Positions 25,757 to 37,440 of a DNA stretch of 64,000 nt are shown here, one piece after another (the stretch's first letter is position 1; each line of letters starts with the position of its first letter). The position numbers and the translations under genes are program-made. The stretch spans positions 7,041-71,040 of the forward strand of contig NZ_VDMO01000017.1 of NCBI RefSeq assembly GCF_006335125.1, in the 5' to 3' direction. Origin of the DNA: Deinococcus radiopugnans ATCC 19172. GTDB taxonomy: Bacteria; Deinococcota; Deinococci; Deinococcales; Deinococcaceae. Under the pieces are notes generated by a model. The model worked only from the letters and a program-made list of their open reading frames with translations, searched no databases and had not been told where the DNA came from.

Positions 25757-26563
25757 ATGACGGCCTCCTCGCTCCACCCCTCGGTCCTGGTCGTGGACGA
25801 CAGCCCCGGCGTTCTGCTGTCCATGCACCGCCTGCTTTCCCCACATGTCAGCGTGCAGATGGCGAGCAGCGCCCGCGCCGCGCTGGAAGTGCTGACCCCC
25901 GAGACCGCGCTGGTGCTGAGCGACGTGCAGATGCCGGGCATGGATGGGCTGGAACTGGCCCGGCAACTCCGCCAGGGCCGCCCTGAACTGGCGGTGGTTC
26001 TGATGAGCGGCGTCGTGGAGGACAGCTTGCGCCGTCAGGCCCACGAACTGGGGGTGCTGGAGGTGCTGCGCAAGCCGCTGCGCTCCGAGGTGCTGCTGTC
26101 GTCGTTGCGGGGCTGGCTGGGTGGGGAACTGGAGGACCTGTCGGCTGGCGACGAGGACGGCCCGGACGACGTGTTGCCCAGCACCCCGGTGCTGCAGGCC
26201 CCGGAACTGACCTTTCAGGCGGCGCAGACCTGCGTGAGCGGCATCAACCTGCTGCCCGGCGTGCTGTCGTCGTGTGTGTTCGGCGAACAGGGCGAGCTGA
26301 TCGCGGGTTCGGCGCAACTGCCCGCGCAACTCGGCGCCTATCTGGGGTTTCTGTCCAGCACCTCGGCGTCTCTCAGCACGCACTTGGGCGGCGCCCTGCC
26401 CATGCAGGCGGTGCAGATCGAATTCGGGGACCGCGTGCTGGTGGTGTGCCCCTTCGGCTCAGGTGTCGTAACGGCTGTGGTGCACGACACCCCGGCAGCC
26501 AGCGGCGTCAAATCCTGGCTCCGGACGCGCACCGTGGATCAAAGCCTGCGCGCACTGCATTAA
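25757..26563 (+). CDS. Response regulator with C-terminal roadblock/LC7-like domain
   Basis: 268 residues. The N-terminal receiver (about 10-125) has V-V-D-D-S, the phospho-acceptor aspartate in L-S-D-V-Q-M-P-G-M-D-G, M-S-G in the switch strand and the conserved lysine in R-K-P-L. After an acidic linker, the C-terminal 100 residues resemble a roadblock/LC7 domain (L-P-G-V-L-S-S-C-V, G-E-L-I-A-G-S). There is no DNA-binding output domain, so it probably acts through protein contacts, as in MglB-type modules. No histidine kinase is adjacent. Confidence 0.75.
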   Translation: MTASSLHPSVLVVDDSPGVLLSMHRLLSPHVSVQMASSARAALEVLTPETALVLSDVQMPGMDGLELARQLRQGRPELAVVLMSGVVEDSLRRQAHELGVLEVLRKPLRSEVLLSSLRGWLGGELEDLSAGDEDGPDDVLPSTPVLQAPELTFQAAQTCVSGINLLPGVLSSCVFGEQGELIAGSAQLPAQLGAYLGFLSSTSASLSTHLGGALPMQAVQIEFGDRVLVVCPFGSGVVTAVVHDTPAASGVKSWLRTRTVDQSLRALH

Positions 26564-26715
26564 AAAACATCTCCGGAGAGCGGACCATCCCATGTGGCCG
26601 GGCACGGTGGAATGGTCCAAAGTCTCGCTATGCTGTGGTGGACTCACAGATTGTATTCTCGGGAGTGGAGGCGCAGCCCGACATTCTGGCAGTGCGCGTC
26701 GGTGCCACAAGCCAC
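26564..26715. other. Spacer upstream of the argG promoter
   Basis: No gene is supported. The argG promoter, operator and untranslated leader follow at 26716-26902. Confidence 0.4.
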
Positions 26716-26744
26716 TTGATCCCCTCCGGCACACCTGCTAGATT
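26716..26744 (+). promoter_or_regulatory. Sigma-70-type promoter of argG
   Basis: TTGATC (26716-26721), 17 bp, TAGATT (26739-26744). The predicted initiation point falls inside the dyad at 26745-26781. Confidence 0.65.
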
Positions 26745-26781
26745 GTGTATAGCTATGCGTAAAAATCGCATAACAATACAC
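26745..26781. promoter_or_regulatory. ARG-box-like operator upstream of argG
   Basis: A 37-bp dyad: GTGTATAGCTATGCG, a 7-bp AT centre, then CGCATAACAATACAC. The arms match at 12 of 15 positions. It begins right after the -10 box, so a bound repressor would block initiation. The AT-rich double palindrome is the form taken by ArgR sites in many bacteria; the protein itself is not in this window. Confidence 0.6.
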
Positions 26782-26902
26782 TCAATGACAAACCCACTTT
26801 CCCGACGCTAAACCCACCGCCTGACCCGAAATCTGGGGAGAGGTGGCGTTGGCCTGCGCCGGGATTTTGCGTTGCTCACCCTTTCTAGGAGACAATCACC
26901 CC

Positions 26903-28150
<1,248 letters not shown>

Positions 28151-28152
28151 GC

Positions 28153-28629
28153 GTGACCCTGCCCCCCGGCCTGACCCTGCGCCCCGCCACCGTGGCCGAC
28201 GCCGAGACCATCCAGGCCCAGCGCGACGCCATGTTCACCGAGATGGGCAGTGACGTGGCGCGGGTGCGGGCGAGTTCGGCCCCCAGTCTGGCATGGCTGC
28301 GCGCTGCGCTGGCCGGCGGCTCGTACTCCGGCCTGCTGATCGAGACAGGGGCACAGGTGGTGGCCGGAGCAGGCGTGTCCTGGCAGGTGTTGCCGCCCAG
28401 CCCCAGCACCATCACCCCGCTGCGGGCCTACATCCAGAATGTCTACGTGGCCCCGGAGGGGCGGGGGCAGGGGCTGGCCCGCTATCTGATGGGGATTCTG
28501 CTGGCCGAGTGCCGCACACGTGGGGTGGAGCAGGTCAGCCTGCACGCCTCCGACGCGGGGCGCCCCACCTACGAGCGGCTGGGTTTCTTGCCCACCAACG
28601 AGATGCGCCTGACGCTGGAACCGTCGTGA
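28153..28629 (+). CDS. GNAT acetyltransferase 1 of the arginine operon
   Basis: 158 residues starting with GTG, 2 bp after argG. It has the GNAT acetyl-CoA site V-Y-V-A-P-E-G-R-G-Q-G-L-A-R-Y-L (Q/R-x-x-G-x-G/A type) and the C-terminal Y-E-R-L-G-F. The substrate is unknown. The tight spacing implies translational coupling to argG. The stop overlaps the next gene (GTGA). Confidence 0.82.
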   Translation: MTLPPGLTLRPATVADAETIQAQRDAMFTEMGSDVARVRASSAPSLAWLRAALAGGSYSGLLIETGAQVVAGAGVSWQVLPPSPSTITPLRAYIQNVYVAPEGRGQGLARYLMGILLAECRTRGVEQVSLHASDAGRPTYERLGFLPTNEMRLTLEPS

Positions 28630-29213
28630 TTCGTCCCGCCACCCGCGCAGACCTTCCCGCCTTCCATACCGTGATGATGGCGGCGGGCATGGACGCCCGC
28701 TCCAGCTGGAACCGCACCTCGCTGGAGGGTCTGGAAGCGTCGCTGTTCGCGCCCGCTGCCGGCGGCTTCGTGGCCGTGAATGGGGGAGAGGTCATTGGCT
28801 GCGTCGGCTTTCGCCCGGACGGGGCAGACACGCTGACGCTGAACAGGCTGGCCGTTCTGCCCCAGCATCGCGGCCAGGGCATTGGCGCGGCACTGGTGCG
28901 GGCGGTGGAGAGGCGGGCTGCTGAACGTGGATTCGGGCGGGTGCTGCTGGCCGTCTCGCAATTCAATCTGGAAGTCGTTTCGTTTTACGGGCGGCTGGGC
29001 TACGCGCAGGCCAATGAGGGGTATGCGTTTGCAAGTCCGGGGAGTCCGGTGCCTGTGGTGCTGGTCAAGATGGTGCGCGGTTCGCGGGAGGCGGGACGCA
29101 GGACGGGGGAACTGCGGAAATCTCAAGTCAGTGAAGCCGTGAAAGCACCGCTTTTCCCGCGCCCTGCGCACCGCACACCCAGAGCGCAAAAAAAGGAACA
29201 CCATGACCCATAA
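28626..29213 (+). CDS. GNAT acetyltransferase 2 of the arginine operon
   Basis: 195 residues, GTG start overlapping the previous stop. The GNAT core (1-150) has L-A-V-L-P-Q-H-R-G-Q-G-I-G-A-A-L and F-Y-G-R-L-G-Y. The last 45 residues are basic and low complexity and correspond to the start of the 20-bp GC-rich repeat at 29075, so the tail looks acquired when the original stop was lost. Its end overlaps the argH start. Substrate unknown. Confidence 0.78.
   Translation: MIRPATRADLPAFHTVMMAAGMDARSSWNRTSLEGLEASLFAPAAGGFVAVNGGEVIGCVGFRPDGADTLTLNRLAVLPQHRGQGIGAALVRAVERRAAERGFGRVLLAVSQFNLEVVSFYGRLGYAQANEGYAFASPGSPVPVVLVKMVRGSREAGRRTGELRKSQVSEAVKAPLFPRPAHRTPRAQKKEHHDP
29075..29094. repeat. GC-rich 20-bp repeat, copy B (inside GNAT 2)
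   Basis: GCGCGGTTCGCGGGAGGCGG differs at one base from the copy at 241. It marks the point where the GNAT 2 protein leaves its conserved fold. Confidence 0.55.
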
Positions 29214-30615
29214 CACCAAAGACAAGAAACTCTGGGGCGGCCGCTTTGCCGAAGCGACAGACAGCCTCGTGGAACTGTTCAACGCTTCCGTGTCCTTCGA
29301 TCAGCGCCTGTACGAGCAGGACATTCGCGGCTCGCTGGCGCACGTCGCCATGCTGGGCCGGGTGGACATCCTGAGCGCCGAGGAAGTCACTGCGATCACC
29401 GACGGCCTGAACGCCGTGCTGGACGACATCCGCGCCGGAAACTTCGAGTGGCGTCTGGATCGCGAGGACGTCCACATGAACATCGAGGCCGCGCTGCGTG
29501 ACCGCATCGGCCCGGTGGCGGGCAAGCTGCACACCGCGCGCAGCCGCAACGATCAGGTGGCCCTCGATTTCCGCCTGTTCACGAAGGAAGCTGCCCTGGA
29601 TCTGGCCGCCCAGACCCGCGCCCTGCGCGCCTTCATGGTCTCGGAGGCCGAGCGGGCGCTGGAGGCGGGCGTCATTCTGCCCGGCTACACGCACCTTCAG
29701 GTGGCCCAGCCCATCCTGCTGGCGCACTGGTTCATGGCCTACGCCGCCATGCTGGAGCGAGACGAGGGGCGGTTTCTGGACGCCGCTGCCCGCATGGACG
29801 AGTCGCCGCTGGGCAGCTCGGCGCTGGCCGGGACGCCGTGGCCGATTGACCGCCATACGGTGGCCGTCGCGCTGGGCTTTGCCCGCCCCACCGCCAACTC
29901 GCTGGACGGCGTGGGCAGCCGCGACTTCGCGCTGGAATTCCTGAGCGCCTGCGCGATCCTGTCTGCCCACCTGTCGCGCCTGAGCGAAGAACTGATTCTG
30001 TACAGCACCTTCGAGTTCGGGTTCCTGACGCTGCCCGATTCGCACACCACCGGCTCCTCGATCATGCCGCAGAAGAAAAACCCCGACGTGTCCGAGCTGG
30101 CGCGCGGCAAGGCGGGGCGCGTGTTCGGCAACCTGATGGGCCTGCTGACGGTGGTCAAAGGGACGCCGCTGGCCTACAACAAGGACTTGCAGGAGGACAA
30201 GGAGGGGGTGTTCGACAGCTACGACACCCTGTCTATCGTGCTGCGCCTGTACGCCGACATGCTGCCCAAATGCGAGTGGCACGCCGAGAAAACCCGCGAG
30301 GCGGCGGCGCGCGGCTACAGCACCGCCACCGACGTCGCCGACTTCCTGGCCCGGCAGGGTGTCCCCTTCCGCGAGGCGCATGAGGTGGTGGGCGGGCTGG
30401 TGGGCGTGGCCTCGCGATCGGGGCGGCAACTATGGGAATTGACCGACGAGGAATTGCAGGCCGCCCATCCGCTGCTGAACGCCGAAGTTGCGGCCTCTTT
30501 GACCGTGGAGGAGAGCGTGAAAAGCCGCCTGAGCTACGGAGGCACCGCGCCCAGGCGGGTGCGAGAGGCGGTGGACGCGGCGAAGGCCAGGTTGGGCCTG
30601 GGTGTGGAGGAGTAG
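29203..30615 (+). CDS. argH: Argininosuccinate lyase
   Basis: Splits argininosuccinate to arginine and fumarate, the final step of arginine synthesis. The 470-residue protein opens with L-W-G-G-R-F and has the fumarase/aspartase signature G-S-S-I-M-P-Q-K-K-N-P-D. The preceding GNAT ORF overlaps its first codons by 11 bp. The HIT gene begins 4 bp after the stop. Confidence 0.96.
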   Translation: MTHNTKDKKLWGGRFAEATDSLVELFNASVSFDQRLYEQDIRGSLAHVAMLGRVDILSAEEVTAITDGLNAVLDDIRAGNFEWRLDREDVHMNIEAALRDRIGPVAGKLHTARSRNDQVALDFRLFTKEAALDLAAQTRALRAFMVSEAERALEAGVILPGYTHLQVAQPILLAHWFMAYAAMLERDEGRFLDAAARMDESPLGSSALAGTPWPIDRHTVAVALGFARPTANSLDGVGSRDFALEFLSACAILSAHLSRLSEELILYSTFEFGFLTLPDSHTTGSSIMPQKKNPDVSELARGKAGRVFGNLMGLLTVVKGTPLAYNKDLQEDKEGVFDSYDTLSIVLRLYADMLPKCEWHAEKTREAAARGYSTATDVADFLARQGVPFREAHEVVGGLVGVASRSGRQLWELTDEELQAAHPLLNAEVAASLTVEESVKSRLSYGGTAPRRVREAVDAAKARLGLGVEE

Positions 30616-30619
30616 GCAA

Positions 30620-31144
30620 ATGGACGTGACGGTCACGCTGGACGGAACCCTACTGGCAAAGCGGAAGCAGGAATGGGCGCACTGGCTGGCGCACCCAGAA
30701 GAGAATCCGCTGTCCACGCGGGCAGAGTTTGCGGGTGGGGAAGTGGTGCTTGAGAACGAGTTGTGCGTGTATACCCAGGACTCCCGCTATTTCGAGGGAT
30801 TGCCCCATTCCGGTCTGATCGTCACCAAACGTCCCTGCGACACAGTCTTTGATCTGACTCCGGCTGAAGCTGCCGCCGTCCACGCGCTGTTGGCCGACGT
30901 CCGCGCCCATCTGGACGCCACCGTTCAGCCCGACGGCTACACGGTGGGCTGGAACGTCTCCCCGGCGGGTGGGGCGCACATTCCGCACGTTCACCTGCAC
31001 GTCATTCCGCGCTGGAACACCGACGCCTCGGCGGGGGCGGGGCTGCGCTCTTTCCTGAAGGCGGCGGCGCAGGCCACCGAGCGACGACAGGAAACCGAGG
31101 CCGCCGCTCCTCCCGCCGTCCCCACCCCAGAGGTTCTGCCATGA
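30620..31144 (+). CDS. HIT-family hydrolase
   Basis: 174 residues. The HIT motif H-I-P-H-V-H-L-H-V is present, and G-W-N-V-S-P-A-G-G-A precedes it, as in Fhit-type nucleotide hydrolases. HIT proteins cleave nucleoside 5'-phosphate derivatives such as Ap4A or AMP conjugates. The C-terminal 25 residues are Ala/Pro-rich. It overlaps GNAT 3 by ATGA. Its place in an arginine operon has no obvious metabolic reason. Confidence 0.85.
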   Translation: MDVTVTLDGTLLAKRKQEWAHWLAHPEENPLSTRAEFAGGEVVLENELCVYTQDSRYFEGLPHSGLIVTKRPCDTVFDLTPAEAAAVHALLADVRAHLDATVQPDGYTVGWNVSPAGGAHIPHVHLHVIPRWNTDASAGAGLRSFLKAAAQATERRQETEAAAPPAVPTPEVLP

Positions 31145-31638
31145 TGTCCACCCCCCAGTCCAACCTGTCCGAAATGCACGTCAAGCTGCGCCAGGCCGCG
31201 CCGCATGACTTTCCCATTGTCCTGGCGTTGCTGGAGGGCTGCGGGCTGCACACCTCCAGCGTCACCTCAGAAGGCAGCACGTACTGGATCGCCGACCTGA
31301 ACGGTGTGCCGGGCGGCTGCATCGGCCTGGAACACGGCGACGGCGTGTCGCTGATCCGCTCGACGGCGGTGTTGCCCCAGGCGCGTTCGCAGGGGCTGGG
31401 CCGCGCGCTGGTCATGTCGGCGCTGACGCATGCCAGCCTGCGCGGTGACCGGGCCGTGTACCTGTTCAGCCAGGAGGCCGGCGACTACTGGGCGCGCTTC
31501 GGCTTTTCCCCGGTGGATGCCGAGGAGATCAGCGCCGCGCTGCCCGACACGCCGCAGGTCAGGAGCGGGGTGCTCAGGGGTTGGATTCACGGCGAGCAGG
31601 CCTGGAAGCGCGAGTTGAACACGGGGGCGCGGGCATGA
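31141..31638 (+). CDS. GNAT acetyltransferase 3 (ArsN2-like)
   Basis: 165 residues with G-L-E-H-G-D-G-V-S-L-I-R-S-T-A-V-L-P-Q-A-R-S-Q-G-L-G-R, then R-A-V-Y-L-F and Y-W-A-R-F-G-F. The G-L-E-x-G-D-x-S-L-L-R pattern is close to ArsN2-type acetyltransferases and to the acetylglutamate synthase group. GNAT 4 is a clear paralog. The substrate is not known. Confidence 0.75.
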   Translation: MMSTPQSNLSEMHVKLRQAAPHDFPIVLALLEGCGLHTSSVTSEGSTYWIADLNGVPGGCIGLEHGDGVSLIRSTAVLPQARSQGLGRALVMSALTHASLRGDRAVYLFSQEAGDYWARFGFSPVDAEEISAALPDTPQVRSGVLRGWIHGEQAWKRELNTGARA

Positions 31639-31761
31639 ACGCGGAAGGCCGTCTGCGGGCGCGGGACGTGCGCTATTCTTCCGACGTTCTCAATTCAAGT
31701 GCGCCGGGATCGCCCGGTGACGCCCGTATTCTCTCCCCTTACTTTTCCGGAGGAACTTTCC

Positions 31762-32232
31762 ATGACCGATCAGAACGTGCAGATCAGGCTGGCCCAGCAG
31801 GGCGACAAGGACACCGTGGTGCGCGTGTTTCACGACGCCGGACTGGACACCGACGAGGCGATGGCGCCGGGCACCACCTACTGGGTGATGGAACGCGGCG
31901 GCCAGCCGGTGGGCGCCATTGGCCTGGAACACGGCGACGGGGCCTCGCTGCTGCGCGGGGCGGCCGTGATGCCGGACGCACGCGGCGGCGGCCTGGGGCG
32001 GCGGCTGATCATGAGCGCCATCGAATACGCCCAGGGCCGGGGAGACCGGGCGGTCTACATGTTCAGCAAGGGCGGCGACTGGAGCACCTTCGGCTTTACC
32101 CAGGTGCCGATGGCGCTGGTCATGGGCGACGTGCCGGACGCCCCGCAGGTCAAGGCCTACCGCTCCGGCGGCGGACGTCCCGGCGAGACCACCTGGATGC
32201 GCGATCTGAGCGTGGGGGCCGGCAAGGCGTAA
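31762..32232 (+). CDS. GNAT acetyltransferase 4, paralog of GNAT 3
   Basis: 156 residues sharing with GNAT 3 the block I-G-L-E-H-G-D-G-x-S-L, then A-V-x-P-x-A-R, G-L-G-R-x-L, the S-A-x-x-x-A segment and R-G-D-R-A-V-Y. This indicates local duplication. There is a 123-bp gap before it and a GGAGG Shine-Dalgarno site 10 nt upstream, so it may have its own promoter. Substrate unknown. Confidence 0.75.
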   Translation: MTDQNVQIRLAQQGDKDTVVRVFHDAGLDTDEAMAPGTTYWVMERGGQPVGAIGLEHGDGASLLRGAAVMPDARGGGLGRRLIMSAIEYAQGRGDRAVYMFSKGGDWSTFGFTQVPMALVMGDVPDAPQVKAYRSGGGRPGETTWMRDLSVGAGKA

Positions 32233-32317
32233 GCACGGAGGCGGTGCGCAGCGCGCGGTACGCAGAAAAAACGTTCACCGCGCACTGCGTCCTGCGTCCT
32301 GCTCCCAGGTTCTGCGC

Positions 32318-32828
<511 letters not shown>

Positions 32829-32845
<17 letters not shown>

Positions 32846-34055
32846 GGGAGGCGTCCCCGGCCACCGCCCCCACCCGTCCGTCCTGCCATTCCAGCGTCAG
32901 CCGCTGCCCCGCCGTTACCGTTGCGGCGCGGGTCACCGGCTGGCCGTTTTCATCCCGCACCAGCGCGTAGCCACGGGCCAGGGTGCGTTCGGGGGTCAGG
33001 CCCAGCGCCTGGCGCATCAGGGCGTCCACGTCGGCGCGGGCCGCGTCGCTCTGGCGGGCGGCGGCGTTCAGCACGCGGTCACGCGCCCACAGCGCTCCCG
33101 CCTGGGCCTCCACCAGCACCGACGCGGCGGCGGCGCGCACCGTGCGGGCGTCCTCCTGGGCCTGGGCGGCGGCCCCGGCCACCGTGCGGACGATCAGCGC
33201 GGCGGCCTTGCTGGGCGTGTCGGTGCGGGTCTGGGCCACCTCGTCGGGCAGGGTGTCGTCGCGGGCGTGGCCCAGACCTGTAATCACCGGGGCGGGAAAC
33301 GTCGCCAGGGCGCGGGCGAAGGCCAGATCGTTGAGCCACGCCAGATCGGTCACGGCCCCGCCGCCGCGAATCACCACCAGCGCGTCCAGCGGGGTCTGTT
33401 CATGCAGTTCCCGCGCCGCCTCCGCTGCCCGCAGCAGGCTGGCGGACGCCTCACGGCCTTGAAAGGTGGCCTCCAGATACGTGAAGTCGACCACTCCGGC
33501 CGCCTCCAGCGCGTCCGTCTCGCGGCGGAAGTCGCCCAGCCCTGCCGCCCCGCTGGGAGCGATCACCGCCACCCGCGCGAAGTCGCTGGGGGGCGGCAGC
33601 AGACGGTTCAGGCCGTACACACCCTCTTCCACCAGCGTCTGCCGCAGCGTGTCCAGGCGCAGCGCCGCGTCGCCCAGCGTATATTCCGGCGACACGTCCA
33701 GCACGTTCAACGAGAAGCCGTACTGCGGGTGAAACTCCGGCTGGCAGAAGAGCAGCACTTTTAATCCTGCCGTCAGGGTGCCGCCCGTCGCCTGCCGGAA
33801 CTTGCCCTCCAGCGAGAAGCGTTCGCGCGCCCAGACGGTGGCGCGGCACTTGGCGATCTCGCCCCCCTCGCCCAGTTGCACCAGATCCAGGTACAGATGG
33901 CGGCGATCCGTCACCGAGGCCAGTTCGGCGCGCACCCACACCGCCCCCGGCATGCCCCGCGCGATCACCTGCCCGATGTACGCCAGCACCTCGGAGAGTT
34001 CCAGAAACTGCTCGGGCGGGCGCGTCGGCTCGGCCTTCTTGCGTTTGCGGGTCAC
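32829..34055 (-). CDS. xseA: Exodeoxyribonuclease VII large subunit
   Basis: Catalytic subunit of exonuclease VII. The 408-residue protein has an N-terminal OB fold (W-V-R-A-E-L-A, Y-L-D-L-V-Q), the catalytic region with [22 protein letters not shown] and G-L-G-H-A-R-D, then a coiled coil. GTG 34055 gives a 4-bp GTGA overlap with crcB. The xseB gene is far away at 305. Confidence 0.92.
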
Positions 34056-34432
34056 AGCCGCGCCCCCAGCAGCCGTCCGAATATGGCCGCCGTCAGGCCC
34101 AGCCCCACGCTGCCCAGCGCGTACAGCAGCGCCGATACGGCCTGCCCGCGCAGCAGCAGCGCGTCCAGCTCGGTGCTGAAGGTGGAAAAGGTGGTGAACG
34201 CGCCCAGCACGCCGGTGCCGAAGGCCACCCGCACCCCTTCCGAGACCGCGCCGCGCCCGGCTAGGGCCAGCGTCAGCCCCAGCAGGAACGAGCCCAGCAC
34301 GTTGATCATGAAGACGCTGTATGGAAAGCCCGTGCGCGCCACCAGCGGGGCCAGGGCCAGCACCGCTCCCTGGCGGCAGGCCGCGCCCAGCGCGCCGCCC
34401 AGCATCAACGAGAACCACAGTGCCGGCGTCAT
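34052..34432 (-). CDS. crcB: Fluoride channel CrcB/FluC
   Basis: Small dual-topology membrane protein that lets fluoride out of the cell. At 126 residues it has four hydrophobic helices, the early G-A-x-[12 protein letters not shown] and [13 protein letters not shown]. Those are the pore and hinge motifs of the family. No fluoride riboswitch consensus was visible upstream. Confidence 0.92.
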   Translation of the reverse strand: MTPALWFSLMLGGALGAACRQGAVLALAPLVARTGFPYSVFMINVLGSFLLGLTLALAGRGAVSEGVRVAFGTGVLGAFTTFSTFSTELDALLLRGQAVSALLYALGSVGLGLTAAIFGRLLGARL

Positions 34433-34484
34433 GCGGCCCAGGATAGAGCGTGGACGGGGCGACGCTTTGTGCGCCCGCGCCGCG

Positions 34485-34490
34485 TAGCAT
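34485..34490 (+). promoter_or_regulatory. TAGCAT -10 hexamer of corA, probable leaderless start
   Basis: TAGCAT lies 7 nt before the ATG at 34498. No Shine-Dalgarno motif is found in the 40 nt upstream. Confidence 0.45.
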
Positions 34491-34497
34491 CAGCCGC

Positions 34498-35415
34498 ATG
34501 ATCCGCGCCAAGTATCTCGCCACCGGGGAGTCCTTCGACTGGGCCGGGCAAACCACGGGCGTCTGGGTGGATGCCCAGGACATTTCCCCGGACGAGTTGC
34601 GGCGCCTCCAGGCCGCCTTTCCCCTCAACGACTTCGCGCTGGAGGACGCGCTGGAACACGGCCACTGGAGCCGCGCCGAGCAGTACCCCGAACACACCTT
34701 CATCACCGTGCGCTCCTTCGCGCACCCGGCCCAGGAGGACGAGTTCACCGAGCGGGTCAGCATCTTCGGCTTCCCGGACGCGGCGCTGACCCTGAGCACG
34801 AACGGCACGCTGGCGCTGCGGGAGGTCTGGGCACTGGTGGGGCGCGAGAATGTCAACCTTCCGGCGGAGGTCACCTACGAGCTGCTGGATCATACTGCCG
34901 ACACCTTCTTCACGCTGGCCGACGCCCTGGAAACGCGCACCGACGCGCTGGAGGAACGGGTGTTCCGGAACCTGCGCGACAACCCGGTGCCCGACATCTT
35001 CGAGGTCAAGCACCTGCTGTCGCAGGGCCGCCGCCTGGCCGGGGACGCCCGCGAGGCCGCCGCGACGCTGGGCCGCCACGCGGGCGACACACCCGCCGAT
35101 CTGGTGCGCTACCGCGACGCCCAGGACAGCTTTGGCCGCGCGGGCAGTCGCCTGGACGGCCTGCGCGATTTCCTGACCAGCCTGCTGGACCTGCACCTGA
35201 ACCTGCAAAACCAGCGCATGAACGAGGTGATGCGTACCCTGACCGCCGTCAGCGTGATCTTCCTGCCGCTGACCTTCCTGGCCGGGGTCTGGGGCATGAA
35301 CTTCCGGGCCATGCCGGAGCTGGAGTGGCCGCTGGGTTACGTCATGGCCTGGGGCAGCTTCCTCGTGATCGGCGGCCTGCTGGCGTACTACTTCAAGCGG
35401 CGCGGCTGGTGGTGA
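34498..35415 (+). CDS. corA: CorA-type divalent cation transporter
   Basis: Channel for Mg2+ (and Co2+) uptake, working as a pentamer. The 305-residue protein has a large cytosolic N-terminal domain, the long gating helix and two C-terminal transmembrane helices. The G-M-N signature is at Y/W-G-M-N-F following [12 protein letters not shown]. The acidic loop after it (M-P-E-L-E-W) selects for cations. The TGA stop is the left flank of an inverted-repeat element. Confidence 0.93.
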   Translation: MIRAKYLATGESFDWAGQTTGVWVDAQDISPDELRRLQAAFPLNDFALEDALEHGHWSRAEQYPEHTFITVRSFAHPAQEDEFTERVSIFGFPDAALTLSTNGTLALREVWALVGRENVNLPAEVTYELLDHTADTFFTLADALETRTDALEERVFRNLRDNPVPDIFEVKHLLSQGRRLAGDAREAAATLGRHAGDTPADLVRYRDAQDSFGRAGSRLDGLRDFLTSLLDLHLNLQNQRMNEVMRTLTAVSVIFLPLTFLAGVWGMNFRAMPELEWPLGYVMAWGSFLVIGGLLAYYFKRRGWW

Positions 35416-35552
35416 TACGGACTCCGATTGAAAGGTGTTGGAAACACCTGGAAATCCGAGCGGAGCGAGAAAGAGAAAAACGGGTTCCGGACGTGGAGTG
35501 GAGGAACCGGCGCTCTCCCGGTTCCTCCACGAAACAAACGGAATCCGTATGA
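35413..35552. mobile_element. TGA-flanked inverted-repeat element, copy 2 (134 bp)
   Basis: The body is 35416-35549 with TGA at 35413-35415 and 35550-35552. The 14-bp ends (TACGGACTCCGATT against TACGGATTCCGTTT in reverse complement) match at 12 of 14 bases. A perfect 13-bp hairpin (GTGGAGGAACCGG / CCGGTTCCTCCAC) occupies the right half, and the AGGTGTT / AACACCT hairpin stands near the left end. Again the left TGA is the upstream gene's stop codon. Confidence 0.72.
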
Positions 35553-35602
35553 AACAAAAAACCTCTCCACGTTGCGGGAAAGGTCGGGGGGAGCAGTGGG
35601 CC

Positions 35603-36238
<636 letters not shown>

Positions 36239-36341
36239 GATCGCTCCTGTGGGGACAAGGGGCATTTCAGAAAAAAGAAGTTCCGCTCACCCGAGTCGAA
36301 CCTGAGCGCCGGACCCGACGCCTCCTTCTGAACAGCCTTTC

Positions 36342-36356
36342 GTACAGAGAGTGTAC
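36342..36356. promoter_or_regulatory. Inverted repeat upstream of the CRP/FNR regulator
   Basis: GTACA-N5-TGTAC about 104 bp before the regulator start, in a stretch with several A/T-rich -10-like words. It may be an autoregulatory operator. This is inference from position and symmetry only. Confidence 0.3.
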
Positions 36357-36442
36357 AAGCCTTGAACAAACCTGGAACGTTCGGAGCGCACAGTGTGAAG
36401 ACACCCCAAATGTCAACGCTTTTGAGGAGTCGCGCGGCAGGG

Positions 36443-37357
36443 TCAGCGCAAGACGTCCAGGCCGTCCAGCACCACGCTGGCATGCGCCTGAATGGTTAAA
36501 GCGTGGTCCCGGTTGTAGCCGCCGGCCAGCATGGTGACGACGGGAATGGCCGCCGATTTCGCCCAGCCCAGCACCGCGCGGTTGCGTTCGCGCAGGCCGT
36601 CCAGACTCAGGGCGAAGCGGCCGAAGCGGTCCCCGGCCAGCACGTCGGCTCCCGCCAGAAACAGCAGCAGATCAGGCCGGAACGCTTCTACCGCGGGCAG
36701 CGCCTGTCGGCGCAGCACGTCCAGATACTCGCGGTCAGTCACGCCGTCGCCCAGCCCGAGGTCCAGCGAACTGCGCTCCTTGCGGAACGGGTAATTGCGC
36801 TCGCCGTGGACGCTCAGGGTAAAGGCCCGCGCCTCTGGTCCCAGCATGGCCGCCGTGCCGTTGCCCTGGTGCACGTCCAGATCGATGACCGCCACCCGCG
36901 AGGCCAGCCCCTCGTCCAGCGCCACCCGTGTCAGCAGCGCCGCGTCGTTGAGCAGGCAGAAGCCCTCGGCGCGGTCCGCAAACGAGTGGTGCGTGCCGCC
37001 CGCCAGATTCGCGCCCCAGCCGGTCTGCACGGCGTCGCGCAGGGCTGCCAGCGAACCGCCCGCCGCGCGGCGCGAGCGCTCCACCATGTCCGGGGACCAC
37101 GGCAGGCCCAGCGCGCGTTCCTCGGCGCGGTCCACCTCGCCGCGCCGCCAGCGCCGCAACCACTGCGGGTCATGCACCCGCGCCGCGTCGGTCCAGCTCA
37201 GCGCGGGCGGGTCCAGCACGGGCAGGTGTGGGCGCAGCACGTCGCGCACCCCGGCGTACTTGTAGTACGGGAAACGGTGGCCCTCCGGCAGCGGAAAGTG
37301 AAAATCGGCGGGCGAATATGCCCGGAAGGCATGGGGGAAGGGAGCGGGCACCGACAC
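36443..37357 (-). CDS. Histone deacetylase-family protein
   Basis: 304 residues of the arginase/deacetylase fold that removes acetyl groups from amines. The zinc and catalytic residues are visible: H123-H124 in G-G-T-H-H-S-F, D159 with D161 and H163 in [12 protein letters not shown] in L-A-G-A-D-V, and the tyrosine in L-A-G-G-Y. The short chain resembles class IV-type bacterial members. Substrate in bacteria is unknown (polyamines or acetyl-lysine). Confidence 0.88.
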   Translation of the reverse strand: MSVPAPFPHAFRAYSPADFHFPLPEGHRFPYYKYAGVRDVLRPHLPVLDPPALSWTDAARVHDPQWLRRWRRGEVDRAEERALGLPWSPDMVERSRRAAGGSLAALRDAVQTGWGANLAGGTHHSFADRAEGFCLLNDAALLTRVALDEGLASRVAVIDLDVHQGNGTAAMLGPEARAFTLSVHGERNYPFRKERSSLDLGLGDGVTDREYLDVLRRQALPAVEAFRPDLLLFLAGADVLAGDRFGRFALSLDGLRERNRAVLGWAKSAAIPVVTMLAGGYNRDHALTIQAHASVVLDGLDVLR

Positions 37358-37440
37358 GCCGCCAGTCTGGAGCAGACGGCGGCGCAGGAGGGGGGGAGAG
37401 GTTACGGGGTGGCGCGGCGGGGGCTGAGTCGGCCTCCGCG

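Noticed and set aside
34433..34497. A fluoride riboswitch before crcB
   Set aside because: The 65-bp spacer between the divergent starts of crcB and corA holds no recognisable riboswitch consensus.
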